Shown: positions 1 through 8,531, numbered from the stretch's first letter. The stretch is 33,211 bases of DNA from Nitrospirota bacterium (GCA_013152195.1 JAADGU010000072.1:1-33211), one strand, 5' to 3'. A program made the numbers and translations. The notes: generated from the sequence alone by a model not told the origin.

Positions 1-362
1 TTACCGGCGGGGCAGTTAATGACCCCAGGGTTACCATAGAGATTGCTGATGTGGCGTCACTGATCCGCAAGGCTGCAATGAACGGCGGAGATGCTCGGTT
101 TGATGCCATTATTCTTGACCTCTATGAGGGGCCGTTTGAGGCTGCCAGGGAAAGAAGTGACTATCTATACGGAGAGACTGCCCTGGCTATGAGCGGATCA
201 GCCCTGATGCCCGGAGGTGTGTTTGCCGTCTGGTCTGAAGACCCGGATAAGGCTTTTGAGAGGCGGATTGTCCGTGCCGGGTTTACCTTTAAGCGCCATC
301 GGCCGGGCAGGGGGAGCAGGCATGTTGTGTATATTGCAACAAAATCCGGTTCTTCTCCGTGA
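1..362 (+). CDS. Spermidine synthase-like methyltransferase, C-terminal part (5' end outside window)
   Basis: Frame 3 is open from the window edge (TGGAVNDPRVTIEIADVASLIRK...), with FDAIILDLYEGP and GGVFAVWSEDPDKAFERR; aligns by eye to the paralog at 1557-2246. Confidence 0.75.
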   Translation, partial: TGGAVNDPRVTIEIADVASLIRKAAMNGGDARFDAIILDLYEGPFEAARERSDYLYGETALAMSGSALMPGGVFAVWSEDPDKAFERRIVRAGFTFKRHRPGRGSRHVVYIATKSGSSP

Positions 363-450
363 AGGGATTAGCTATATTTAGCTGCATTGTAGTAAACTTA
401 CGGTCAAGTTTAGCAGATTAATGAAAAATACACTTGTGAAGGAGTTAAAA

Positions 451-779
451 ATGGCAGAAGCAAAGGGATTGAATAAACCGGTAAAGCTGAAAAATGATTT
501 GGCTGGTCTTCTGGGAGCAACCGAGCTTCCCAGAACAGAGATAACCAAAAAACTATGGGAGTATATTAAGGCAAATAAACTTCAGACAAAGACTGAAAAT
601 GGAAAGCCTGAGAATGCAGGCAAGTTCATTGTGGCTGATGCCAAGTTGCTTCCGATCTTCAAAAACACAAAATCCAAAAGCAAATCAGGCAAGGTCACTG
701 ACCTCTCACAAAGCTGAAAGAGGGCCAGACAATCGACATGATGCAGATGGCTGCTATTGTTGGTGCAAATATAGAATAA
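451..779 (+). CDS. SWIB/MDM2-domain protein, frame-disrupted near 714
   Basis: MAEAKGLNKPVKLKNDLAGLLGATELPRTEITKKLWEYIKANKLQ is a typical SWIB domain. The expected C-terminus LKEGQTIDMMQMAAIVGANIE* is read in the -1 frame from 714 to 779. AAGGAG lies upstream of ATG 451. Confidence 0.8.
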
Positions 780-799
780 GAATAAGAAGCAGGTTAACA

Positions 800-950
800 G
801 GCTGAAGGCTGAAGACTGAAGGGAAAGAATAATAACGTTCTGAAGGGCTTGATTACAGCACTAAGTGCTGTCTGATTTACTTCAGCCTTTAGCCTTCAGC
901 CTTTAGCCTTCAGCCTTCAGCCTTCAGCCTTCAGCCTTCAGCCTTCAGCC
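800..950. repeat. Heptamer inverted-repeat block A: GGCTGAA x3 (800-820), tail of an IVP-like ORF (837-875), TTCAGCC/TTTAGCC x10 (881-950)
   Basis: Read directly: 3 heptamers on the left, and 70 nt of exact 7-mer tandem units in reverse-complement orientation on the right. Confidence 0.9.
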
Positions 951-984
951 TTAAGTCTCTATCCTATCAACTTAACTAAAAAAA

Positions 985-1341
985 ATGCGTGATCACACAA
1001 AACTTAGGGCCTTTGAGTTGGCTGATGAGGTAGCGCTATTAGTTTATCGGTTCACAGCAAGTTTTCCAAGAGAAGAACTATATGGGTTGACTTCTCAAAT
1101 GAGGCGGGCAGCGGTTTCTATTCCTTCTAACATTGTAGAAGGTTGTGCTCGTGAAAGCCAGGCAGATTACCTTAGATTCCTTAATATTGCCTTCGGATCA
1201 TTAAGAGAACTGCGCTATCAGCTAAGTTTATCGAAGCGCCTGGGCTTCTTTCACAATCAGGATTTTTCCCTGATTGAGCCAAAGATTATTGAGACGGAAA
1301 AGGTTCTTAATGGCTTGATTAAAGCGCTAAGTGATACTTGA
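985..1341 (+). CDS. Four-helix bundle protein (23S rRNA intervening-sequence / S23 / bAvd-like family)
   Basis: Family-typical LTSQMRRAAVSIPSNIVEGCARESQADYLRFLNIAFGSLRELRYQL; 118 aa. Confidence 0.9.
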   Translation: MRDHTKLRAFELADEVALLVYRFTASFPREELYGLTSQMRRAAVSIPSNIVEGCARESQADYLRFLNIAFGSLRELRYQLSLSKRLGFFHNQDFSLIEPKIIETEKVLNGLIKALSDT

Positions 1342-1354
1342 GTAAAGGTTGATA

Positions 1355-1433
1355 GGCTGAAGGCTGAAGACTGAAGGAAAAGAAAAAGACAATAAGGTTT
1401 TGAATGATTTGCTTCGGCCTTCGGTCTTCAGTC
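1355..1433. repeat. Heptamer inverted-repeat block B (GGCTGAA GGCTGAA GACTGAA ... TTCGGCC TTCGGTC TTCAGTC)
   Basis: Same architecture as block A, with a short remnant GTTTTGAATGATTTG (VLNDL) between the arms. Confidence 0.85.
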
Positions 1434-1457
1434 TAAATACTTGAACAAAGGTTACCA

Positions 1458-1545
1458 GGCTGAAGGGAAAGAATAATAACGTTCTGAAAGGCTTGATTAC
1501 AGCACTAAGTGCTGTCTGATTTGCTTCAGCCTTTAGCCTTCAGCC
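1458..1545. repeat. Heptamer inverted-repeat block C, near copy of block A with a shorter heptamer array
   Basis: GGGAAAGAATAATAACGTTCTGAA(A/G)GGCTTGATTACAGCACTAAGTGCTGTCTGATTT is shared almost exactly with block A (about 820-879). Confidence 0.9.
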
Positions 1546-1556
1546 TAAACACCTGC

Positions 1557-2246
1557 TCAGTCGCAGTTTCCAGAACCGCGTACGGCAATCCAGATTGTAT
1601 GACGCCCGCCACCGCGGGAGCCGCGGGCCCTTACACTGACCTCATCTACATCAAAGCCCGACCTGCGAAGACGTCTTGCAAAGGCACGGTCCGGGGCTGC
1701 TGACCATACAGCAAGCACTCCCTCGGGCCGAAGTGCTGCAAAGGATGTCTCAAGCCCGGCCTGTGAATATAGCCGGTCATTGCCCTCACGTGTCAGTCCC
1801 TCAGGTCCGTTGTCCACGTCCAGCAGAATAGCATCATATGCCCTCTTTTTCTGTTTCAGCACCTGTCCCACGTCAGTTTCGCTTACAGTGACCCTGCTGT
1901 CCTGAAGAGGGTTACCGGACAGTCCGGCAAGGGGTCCCCTGTTCCACTTCACTACTGCGGGTACTAATTCAGATACAACAATACGGGCACCAGGGCTGAG
2001 ACATTTAAGCGACGATGCCAATGTAAACCCCATGCCAAGCCCCCCTATCAGTATCCGGGGACTGCCGTGTCCTGAAATCCTTTCACAGGCAAGCTCGGCC
2101 AGTGCTTCCTCTGATCCATGAGAGCGGCTGTTCATAAGCTCATGACCGTTCACCCTGATCGAAAATTCTTCACCGCGCCTGTACAGGCAAATCTCCCCAC
2201 CGTCTCCGGGGACCTGTGCGCATTCGAGCCGTTCCCATGGGATCAT
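1557..2246 (-). CDS. Spermidine synthase-like SAM-dependent methyltransferase
   Basis: ILIGGLGMGFTLASSLKCL (SAM-binding glycine motif), ARIVVSELVPAVVKWNR, YDAILLDVDNGPEGL. Confidence 0.8.
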   Translation of the reverse strand: MIPWERLECAQVPGDGGEICLYRRGEEFSIRVNGHELMNSRSHGSEEALAELACERISGHGSPRILIGGLGMGFTLASSLKCLSPGARIVVSELVPAVVKWNRGPLAGLSGNPLQDSRVTVSETDVGQVLKQKKRAYDAILLDVDNGPEGLTREGNDRLYSQAGLETSFAALRPEGVLAVWSAAPDRAFARRLRRSGFDVDEVSVRARGSRGGGRHTIWIAVRGSGNCD

Positions 2247-2272
2247 AAACGCCTCATCTCTCTTTTTCCATG

Positions 2273-2506
2273 CTAATCAACTTCTATAACCAGACCGCAG
2301 TCTTCGCATCTGTATCTTGCCCTTCCAGTCTCTTCCGCTGTAACTTCTTCAAAATCAACCCGCTTACTGCCGTTTATTTCATAACATTCAGGACAATAAC
2401 CCCCTCCGAGTTCATCGGCCTTTATCGTCAAATGGCAGTGCCGGCAGCGCAGCACGTTCTTTTTGTCAGTCAATAGTTCGAGAATGGTGTGTTTGCAGGA
2501 AGACAC
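2273..2506 (-). CDS. Zinc-ribbon protein
   Basis: Three CxxC/CxxH-type pairs: CRHC, CPEC, CEDC. Confidence 0.6.
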   Translation of the reverse strand: MSSCKHTILELLTDKKNVLRCRHCHLTIKADELGGGYCPECYEINGSKRVDFEEVTAEETGRARYRCEDCGLVIEVD

Positions 2507-2514
2507 AATGACTT

Positions 2515-2793
2515 TTACCCTCTGCTCGTAATTTTAATAAGGTGATAGCCAAACTGGGTCTTGACCGGGCCGTGTACTTTTCCAACTTCCTTGCTGAATA
2601 CGACTTCATCAAATTCCTTCACCATCTGTCCGGGTGAAAATTCACCCAGCTCTCCGCCTCGTTGCCCTGAAGTGCACTGGGAATGCTCCTTTGCCATTTG
2701 GGCAAAATCAGCTCCCTCTTCAATCTGTTTCCTGATGTTTGAGCATTCTTCCTCACTCTTTACCAGAATGTGACTTGCAGCAGCTTTAGCCAT
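2515..2793 (-). CDS. Parvulin-type peptidyl-prolyl cis-trans isomerase (PpiC family)
   Basis: ASHILVKSEEEC...FAQMAKEHSQCTSGQRGGELGEFSPGQMVKEFDEVVF...VKTQFGYHLIKI. Confidence 0.92.
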   Translation of the reverse strand: MAKAAASHILVKSEEECSNIRKQIEEGADFAQMAKEHSQCTSGQRGGELGEFSPGQMVKEFDEVVFSKEVGKVHGPVKTQFGYHLIKITSRG

Positions 2794-2995
2794 TGTTGCC
2801 TCCTTTTACCAGTGATTTTGCTGATTAGAGTCTCTTGATGAATTCAAACAGTTATTGTTATGTCTTTTCCAGAAAGCCTTCAGAACATCGTTTTTTCAAG
2901 AAGAATTCCTGACTCCCCAATGCGTTAGGGATTGCGGGAATGGCATGTTTTTGAGTATTTGTGTTGTTTATGCACAGACGATACTGAGTATTTAA

Positions 2996-3277
2996 TCATA
3001 TTGCCCGTTTTATTGCACTTATCACGATTTTACCTTCTACGAGCAGTTCTTTCCTGTTCTTTGTGAGCTTTTTTACCCTGTCTTCAACCTTCAGTGCAAG
3101 GCCTTTGTCCCCTATCTTCTTCTTTAAGACCAGCTGCAGAGGAGCCTTTCCTCTTAAATATTTCGAGCCCCGGCTGCCGCCCTTATGCTCTTTGAACCTT
3201 CTCTTCACGTCAGTGGTTATCCCCGTATACAAGCTGCCGTCCCTGCACCTTATTAAATATAAAAACCATATCTCCAT
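2996..3277 (-). CDS. GIY-YIG nuclease family protein
   Basis: WFLYLIRCRDGSLYTGITTDVKRRFKEHKGG...SKYLRGKAPLQLV. Confidence 0.93.
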   Translation of the reverse strand: MEIWFLYLIRCRDGSLYTGITTDVKRRFKEHKGGSRGSKYLRGKAPLQLVLKKKIGDKGLALKVEDRVKKLTKNRKELLVEGKIVISAIKRAI

Positions 3278-3473
3278 TTAGTGTGTGCCTCTCGATACCT
3301 TCACGGTGCAAAGTAACTACAGCAGAAAGTGTTATGATAATTATAACTTGACGTGCACTGAATAATAAAGGAAGAAGTCTGGACAGATAAGCTGTTTCTG
3401 TAAAGAAAGCGCAATTGGTCAGGTACTGACAAGTACAATCGAGGATTTTAGCACATAGTAATTTTATAAAGTG

Positions 3474-3668
3474 TCAACTGCATATCTCTTTGACCCGCCC
3501 CACCTCTCCGCTATCCAATCTTACTTTTATTCCATGAGGATGTGAAGGAGAATTTGTCAGGATATCCCTGACAACTCCCTCGGTTAATTTGCCGCTTTTC
3601 TGGTCTTGCTTTAGTACTATCCTGACTCTGATGCCTTGCGTTATTTCCAATCTTTTTTTCCCATCCAT
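3474..3668 (-). CDS. YwbE family protein (DUF2196)
   Basis: I(T)QGIRVRIVLKQDQKSGKLTEGVVRDILTNSPSHPHGIKVRLDSGEVGRV. Confidence 0.9.
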   Translation of the reverse strand: MDGKKRLEITQGIRVRIVLKQDQKSGKLTEGVVRDILTNSPSHPHGIKVRLDSGEVGRVKEICS

Positions 3669-3788
3669 AATAATGTTTTCTGACCTCCTCTGATTTTTTT
3701 ACAATATGTCTGGTGGCACACATTTGTCCAGGGTCAACAGGGGTGGCAAACACCACAAGGTCTGACACACTGGATACTGCTGTGTATT

Positions 3789-5681
3789 TCATGCGGACTC
3801 TTTCAATTTCTGTTCAAGCAGGGCCCAGCGTTCATAAGCGCCTGAAATATCTTTCTCCAGCTTTTCGATCATTGCTTTTGCTTCAGCAATTCTGACTCCA
3901 TCTCCTCTGTAAAATTCAGGATCTGCAAATTTTCTGTAAAACACGGCATGCTCTGCCTCCATTGATTCAATCATGCCCGGGAGTTCTTCTATCTCCCTCT
4001 TTTCTTTAAAGCTTAGCTTGCGGGGTCCCTCCTTTTTTTGACGGGGCTTTTTTCTGCCCGGGACCTTCTCTTTCTGGTTTACGGCTTCGGGTACGCGCTG
4101 TCTCAGCCAGTCATCATATCCGCCGACATATTCGCCAATCCTGCCCCCGCCTTCGCAAACGATTGTACTTGTTACAATGTTGTTCAGAAATTCCCGGTCA
4201 TGGCTCACCAGCAGGACCGTGCCTTTATATTCCATCAGCATCTCTTCAAGAAGCTCAAGCGTGTCTATATCGAGATCGTTTGTCGGCTCATCCATGACGA
4301 TTACATTTGAGGGCCGTGTAAAAAGCTTTGCGAGCAGAAGCCGGTTGCGTTCTCCGCCGGACAGGACCTTTACAGACATTCTGGCACGATCCGGCGGAAA
4401 GAGAAAGTCCTGTAGATAGCCGATTACATGTTTTTTAATGCCGTTTACAGTAACGTACTCACCGTCAGCCACATTTTCCACTACCGATTTTTCGTCATCC
4501 AACTGTGCACGGTGCTGATCAAAGTATGCAACTTCAAGTTTTGCTCCCATGCGGACAGAACCCTCGTGCTGTTCCATGTTGCCGAGAAGGATGTTTATCA
4601 GGGTAGTCTTTCCCGAGCCGTTGGGTCCGATTATTCCTATCTTGTCGCCCCTCATAATTACCGTTGAGAAATTATCTATGAGTTTCCACCCCTCAAATGT
4701 ACAGCCAATCCCCTTTGCCTCAAGCACAAGCTTCCCGGATTTTTCAGCTTCGTTAAAATTCATCCTGGCGCTTCCGGACAATTCACGCCTTCTGCTCCTC
4801 TCTCTTCGCATCTCTTTCAATTCCCGTACCCGGCCTTCATTCCGGGTGCGGCGGGCCTTGATGCCCTGACGGACCCATGCCTCTTCCTGTGCAAGCTTTT
4901 TATCAAAAAGCGCATTATTGGTGGCCTCGGCATCCAGCAGTGCCTGTTTTCTTTTAAGATAGGTTGCGTAGTCACCGGGCCAGTCGGTTATCCTGCCGCG
5001 GTCAAGCTCAATTATACGGGTTGCAAGGGACTGGAGGAATTTACGGTCATGAGTTATGAAGAGGATGGCCCCCTTGTAGGCGCTTAAAAATTGCTCAAGC
5101 CACGTGATTGATTCAATATCGAGATGGTTCGTTGGTTCGTCAAGCACTAAAAGGTCCGGCTCACTTACAAGGGCCCTGGCAAGGAGAACTCTTCTTTTCT
5201 GTCCCCCTGACAGTTCGGCAACAGATGCATCGGCATTCAGCTTAAGCATCGAGAGCACAGTCTCTACCCTCTGCTCTGAATGCCAGCCTCCTTCAGATTC
5301 TATCTCGTGCTGCAGCCTCTCAAGTCTTGAGAGTGCCCCTTTGTTATGGTCAGATGACAGTTGGTGACTTATCAGGTGGTATTCAGAGATCAAGCCGACT
5401 ATCTTTCCAAGCCCTTCTGAAACCACATCAAATACCGGACCGCTGAGGTCATGTGGAACTTCCTGGGGGAGTGAGGCAATGCGCAGTCCCTGGGAATATA
5501 TAACCTCACCGGCGTCAGGAAGAATCTCTCCGCTGATTATCTTGACAAGGGTGGTTTTCCCTGTACCGTTCCTGCCGACCAGGCAGACACGCTCCCCAGC
5601 CTCCACATTAAGTGTAACCCCGTCAATCAACTCAGGGCCGCCAAATGCTATCTTTATATCCTGCAGACTTATTATTGCCAA
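3789..5681 (-). CDS. ABC-F family ATP-binding protein (Uup-like)
   Basis: Two ABC cassettes (GRNGTGKTT / LSGGQKRRVLLARAL and GPNGSGKTT / LSGGERNRLLLAKLF) without TM segments, plus a C-terminal coiled-coil region. Confidence 0.92.
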   Translation of the reverse strand: MAIISLQDIKIAFGGPELIDGVTLNVEAGERVCLVGRNGTGKTTLVKIISGEILPDAGEVIYSQGLRIASLPQEVPHDLSGPVFDVVSEGLGKIVGLISEYHLISHQLSSDHNKGALSRLERLQHEIESEGGWHSEQRVETVLSMLKLNADASVAELSGGQKRRVLLARALVSEPDLLVLDEPTNHLDIESITWLEQFLSAYKGAILFITHDRKFLQSLATRIIELDRGRITDWPGDYATYLKRKQALLDAEATNNALFDKKLAQEEAWVRQGIKARRTRNEGRVRELKEMRRERSRRRELSGSARMNFNEAEKSGKLVLEAKGIGCTFEGWKLIDNFSTVIMRGDKIGIIGPNGSGKTTLINILLGNMEQHEGSVRMGAKLEVAYFDQHRAQLDDEKSVVENVADGEYVTVNGIKKHVIGYLQDFLFPPDRARMSVKVLSGGERNRLLLAKLFTRPSNVIVMDEPTNDLDIDTLELLEEMLMEYKGTVLLVSHDREFLNNIVTSTIVCEGGGRIGEYVGGYDDWLRQRVPEAVNQKEKVPGRKKPRQKKEGPRKLSFKEKREIEELPGMIESMEAEHAVFYRKFADPEFYRGDGVRIAEAKAMIEKLEKDISGAYERWALLEQKLKESA

Positions 5682-5697
5682 GTATTACCTCCAGTAA

Positions 5698-6195
5698 TTA
5701 AAACGGATAATGAATGGATACTACAATAAAGGTGGTTTTGCCGTTTGGTCTGCTCACAACTACTTCATCATCCTTTTTTTTGCCCAACAATGCCTTTGCC
5801 ATAGGTGAATCGATGCTGATATAGTTCCTGGCAGAATCAAATTCGTCACGACCAACTATCCGGTACTTATACTCATTCCCGTTATCATCCTTCAGTTCAA
5901 CCCAGGCGCCGAAGAATATTTTTGTAGTCTCTTTCGCCGGTCTGTCCACAATTTTCAGTTCGTTCAATCGCTGCTGAAGAAACCGCATACGGGAATCGAT
6001 CTGCCTTAACTGCTTCTTTCCATATATATATTCTGCATTCTCAGAGCGGTCACCCATTGCGGCAGCATCGGCAACCGCCTGAGTAACCTTGGGGCGTTTA
6101 ATCTTCCATAGATAGTTGAATTCCTCACGCAGGCGCTTATGTCCCTCGGGAGTTATATAAGGTGAAAGGTTTGATTTAGTTGATGGTATTCTCAT
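5698..6195 (-). CDS. greB: Transcription elongation factor GreB
   Basis: YITPEGHKRLREEFNYLWKIKRPKVTQAVADAAAMGDRSENAEYIYGKKQLRQIDSRMRFL; C-terminal FKBP-like part. Confidence 0.92.
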   Translation of the reverse strand: MRIPSTKSNLSPYITPEGHKRLREEFNYLWKIKRPKVTQAVADAAAMGDRSENAEYIYGKKQLRQIDSRMRFLQQRLNELKIVDRPAKETTKIFFGAWVELKDDNGNEYKYRIVGRDEFDSARNYISIDSPMAKALLGKKKDDEVVVSRPNGKTTFIVVSIHYPF

Positions 6196-6225
6196 ATTTC
6201 CTTTTTAATTGTCTGTGCACTTGTC

Positions 6226-6567
6226 TCATCCCCCTGAGCGTTTCGGTTTATACCCCATTTTTTCAAGTACCGTCATTACAGCACCCCTCCGGTCGCCCTG
6301 AATCTCGAGGAGGTCATCCTTTATTGCCCCGCCTGTTCCGAGCCTGGACTTCAATTGTTTCAGCAGGTTCCTTAATTCTGCATTCTGCATTCGAAGGCCT
6401 TCAATAACTGTTACGGATTTTCCGCCTCTGTGTTTACGGTCAAGACGCACCCTGACTTTCTGCTTCCCGGGACTGAGCTGTTCCCCAGACACTTTAACCA
6501 CGGCCTTCTCTTTTCCAGGGACGACACTGTCAGTAGAGTAAACCAGCTTTGAATCATCCCGGGGCAT
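6226..6567 (-). CDS. SUI1/eIF1-family translation initiation factor (YciH-like)
   Basis: VRVRLDRKHRGGKSVTVIEGL...LKQLKSRLGTGGAIKDDLLEIQGDRRGAVMTVLEKMGYKPKRSGG. Confidence 0.9.
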   Translation of the reverse strand: MPRDDSKLVYSTDSVVPGKEKAVVKVSGEQLSPGKQKVRVRLDRKHRGGKSVTVIEGLRMQNAELRNLLKQLKSRLGTGGAIKDDLLEIQGDRRGAVMTVLEKMGYKPKRSGG

Positions 6568-6753
6568 CTCTTAGTTTATCATGCCGGAATGAATTATCTC
6601 CTGTTCCTGCTTTAATTCCTGCAAATCATGGCTCAACAAAGTATTATTATAGTATAATATAAGAATATTGTTATATGTTGAGAACCTTAAATCCCTGAAC
6701 AGAAATCTCCAGCCTTTGGGCGGAGAGATTCACTTTTTAAGGAGGAAAACAGA

Positions 6754-7308
6754 ATGAGTTGGATCCGTACGATAGCAGAAGAAGATGCCGATGGTTTATT
6801 GGCAGAGATCTACGAAGAGACTCGAGCCAAATCAGGGCGTGTAGTTAATCTGGTAAAAGTCCAGAGCCTCCGCCCGGAGACCATGGCAATCGGGAGAAAG
6901 CTTTACCGTCACATGATGGACAGCCCGGGCGGCTTGAGCAAGCTGCAGCGGGTCTTGATCGCTACAGTGGTGTCAAAGCTCAATGGCTGCTATTACTGAA
7001 TGGAAAGCCATGAGTCCGATCTCCGTGAAGAGATCAGAGACGATGCCGAGGTATCGAGAATTCAGGAGGATTACCGCCAGGCCAACCTTGATCCAGCCAC
7101 CAAAAAACTGCTTGACTTTGCAGCCAAATTAACGCTGACCCCTAAAGAAATAAGCAGAACGGATGTTGAAGTTTTACGTGCAACCGGTTTTGCTGATGAA
7201 GACATCCTTGACGCAGTACAACTCATTGGTTATTTTAACTACACCAACCGTGTTATGGATAGCCTTGGAATAGATCCTGAACCCGGGATGAGATACAAAC
7301 CGGAATAA
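6754..7308 (+). CDS. AhpD-family (carboxymuconolactone decarboxylase-like / peroxidase-related) protein, candidate selenoprotein with in-frame TGA (Sec) at 6997-6999
   Basis: ORFs 6754-6999 and 7000-7308 are in the same frame, separated only by TGA. Joined product reads ...VSKLNGCYY[U]MESHESDLREEI..., so TGA is at the second Cys of the family CxxC. AAGGAGG lies before ATG 6754. Confidence 0.85.
7014..7041 (+). promoter_or_regulatory. Putative bacterial SECIS hairpin
   Basis: GTC c GATCTC [CGTGAA] GAGATC aga GAC: perfect 6-bp stem plus a 3-bp lower stem. G is the second loop nucleotide; the apical loop starts 25 nt after the last base of TGA 6997-6999. Confidence 0.75.
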
Positions 7309-7330
7309 AACCGGCATACCGCTGACCACT

Positions 7331-7372
7331 CCCTCCTGTTTGCGTGCAATGCTCAGGCACGCATCAGGAGGG
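7331..7372 (+). terminator. Stem-loop after the AhpD-like gene, possible terminator
   Basis: CCCTCCTG ttt GCGTGC aatgctcag GCACGC at CAGGAGGG; no clear U tract on the + strand. Confidence 0.5.
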
Positions 7373-7457
7373 GATAAAAAATACTCAGTTCAGGTATTAT
7401 ATTTTAATGAATTACGCAATTCATACTGACATCATTCCCGGTGATTGTTAATAGCTT

Positions 7458-7892
7458 ATGACACAAAAAACAGACCTGACAGAGAGCTTCAGAAAATTAT
7501 TTGTAAAGGCGGATATTTTATTTCATATATTTGCTGCATTACTGTTGCTTATTGCATGCGGCTTTATGTTCTATTACGCAGCGCTCAATATCGTTCACCC
7601 ATCTCGCGACTCCATAATACGCCTTGTAAATGACGTGCTTTTGGCATTGATAATTCTTGAACTCCTCTGGACCGTTATCAGGTTTCTGAAGAAACAGAAA
7701 TTCCTGCTTGGACCCTTCCTTGCCATCGGCATGATAGCTGCGGTGAGGAGGATTCTTTTGATAGAGGCCCAGACATCCACCATGGAGCATGTACCTGTTG
7801 AAAAACTCTATGAGATAGGGTTAAGCGCTGTTGTAATCCTGATTTTAATGGTTGCATACTACCTGTCCGCCAAGGCTCAGAAAATAGAGTAA
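7458..7892 (+). CDS. PsiE-like (phosphate-starvation-inducible family) membrane protein
   Basis: Four predicted hydrophobic segments; FLAIGMIAAVRRILLIEAQTSTMEHVPVEKLYEIGLSAVVILILMVAYYL resembles the PsiE family. Confidence 0.75.
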   Translation: MTQKTDLTESFRKLFVKADILFHIFAALLLLIACGFMFYYAALNIVHPSRDSIIRLVNDVLLALIILELLWTVIRFLKKQKFLLGPFLAIGMIAAVRRILLIEAQTSTMEHVPVEKLYEIGLSAVVILILMVAYYLSAKAQKIE

Positions 7893-7915
7893 TCAAGACA
7901 AAGAAGGAGGGTTAA

Positions 7916-8413
7916 ATGGCTGAAGCACATTCTTTTGACATTGTATGCGTAGTGGATTTGCAGGAAGTGGACAACGCCGTAAATCAGGCAATGAAAGAGA
8001 TAAGTCAGAGGTTTGACTTTAAAGGGAGTAAAAGCAATATTGAACTTAACAAGGATAAGGGCGTTGTTACGGTTATCTCTGATGATGAGCAGAAGATTAA
8101 AAGCGTTATCGATATTCTGCAGTCAAAGCTTGTAAAGCGGGGAATTTCTCTCAAGGCCCTGAGCTATGGCAAAGTGGAGCCGGCAGCAGGGGATACAGTC
8201 AAGCAGGTAATAACCCTTCAGCAGGGAATCCCTCAGGATAAGGCAAAAGAGATAGTAAAGTTTATAAAAAACACCAAGCTTAAGGTGACCTCCGAGATCC
8301 AGAAAGAACAGGTTCGTGTCAAGGGGAAAAAGATAGATGATCTTCAGGCCATTATGTCCAGGGTTAAAGAAGAGGATTTCGGGATACACCTGCAGTTTAC
8401 AAACTACAGGTAG
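7916..8413 (+). CDS. yajQ: YajQ family nucleotide/c-di-GMP-binding protein (DUF520)
   Basis: [71 protein letters not shown]. Confidence 0.95.
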   Translation: MAEAHSFDIVCVVDLQEVDNAVNQAMKEISQRFDFKGSKSNIELNKDKGVVTVISDDEQKIKSVIDILQSKLVKRGISLKALSYGKVEPAAGDTVKQVITLQQGIPQDKAKEIVKFIKNTKLKVTSEIQKEQVRVKGKKIDDLQAIMSRVKEEDFGIHLQFTNYR

Positions 8414-8414
8414 A

Positions 8415-8468
8415 GAAACAGCCTATCCCGGGGTTACACAGGATTAGTGTAACCCTATCTCCCTGTTT
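8415..8468 (+). terminator. Stem-loop downstream of yajQ
   Basis: Perfect GGGTTACAC aggatta GTGTAACCC (8431-8455), with outer GAAACAG/CTGTTTC. Confidence 0.6.
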
Positions 8469-8531
8469 CCATGAAGATATAACTGAAACGCCGCTTTTTA
8501 CCACGTCCCTGTGAAGCCGGATTGCAGGGTC

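Noticed and set aside
700-779. TGA at 715 in the SWIB gene as another selenocysteine codon
   Set aside because: The conserved C-terminus resumes in a different frame, so this is a frame change rather than stop readthrough.
881-950. CRISPR-like array
   Set aside because: Units are contiguous 7-mers with no spacers and there are no cas genes; a simple tandem repeat.
4038-5697. Several + strand ORFs (4038, 4177, 4428, 4549, 5104, 5479)
   Set aside because: Shadow ORFs opposite the ABC-F coding sequence.
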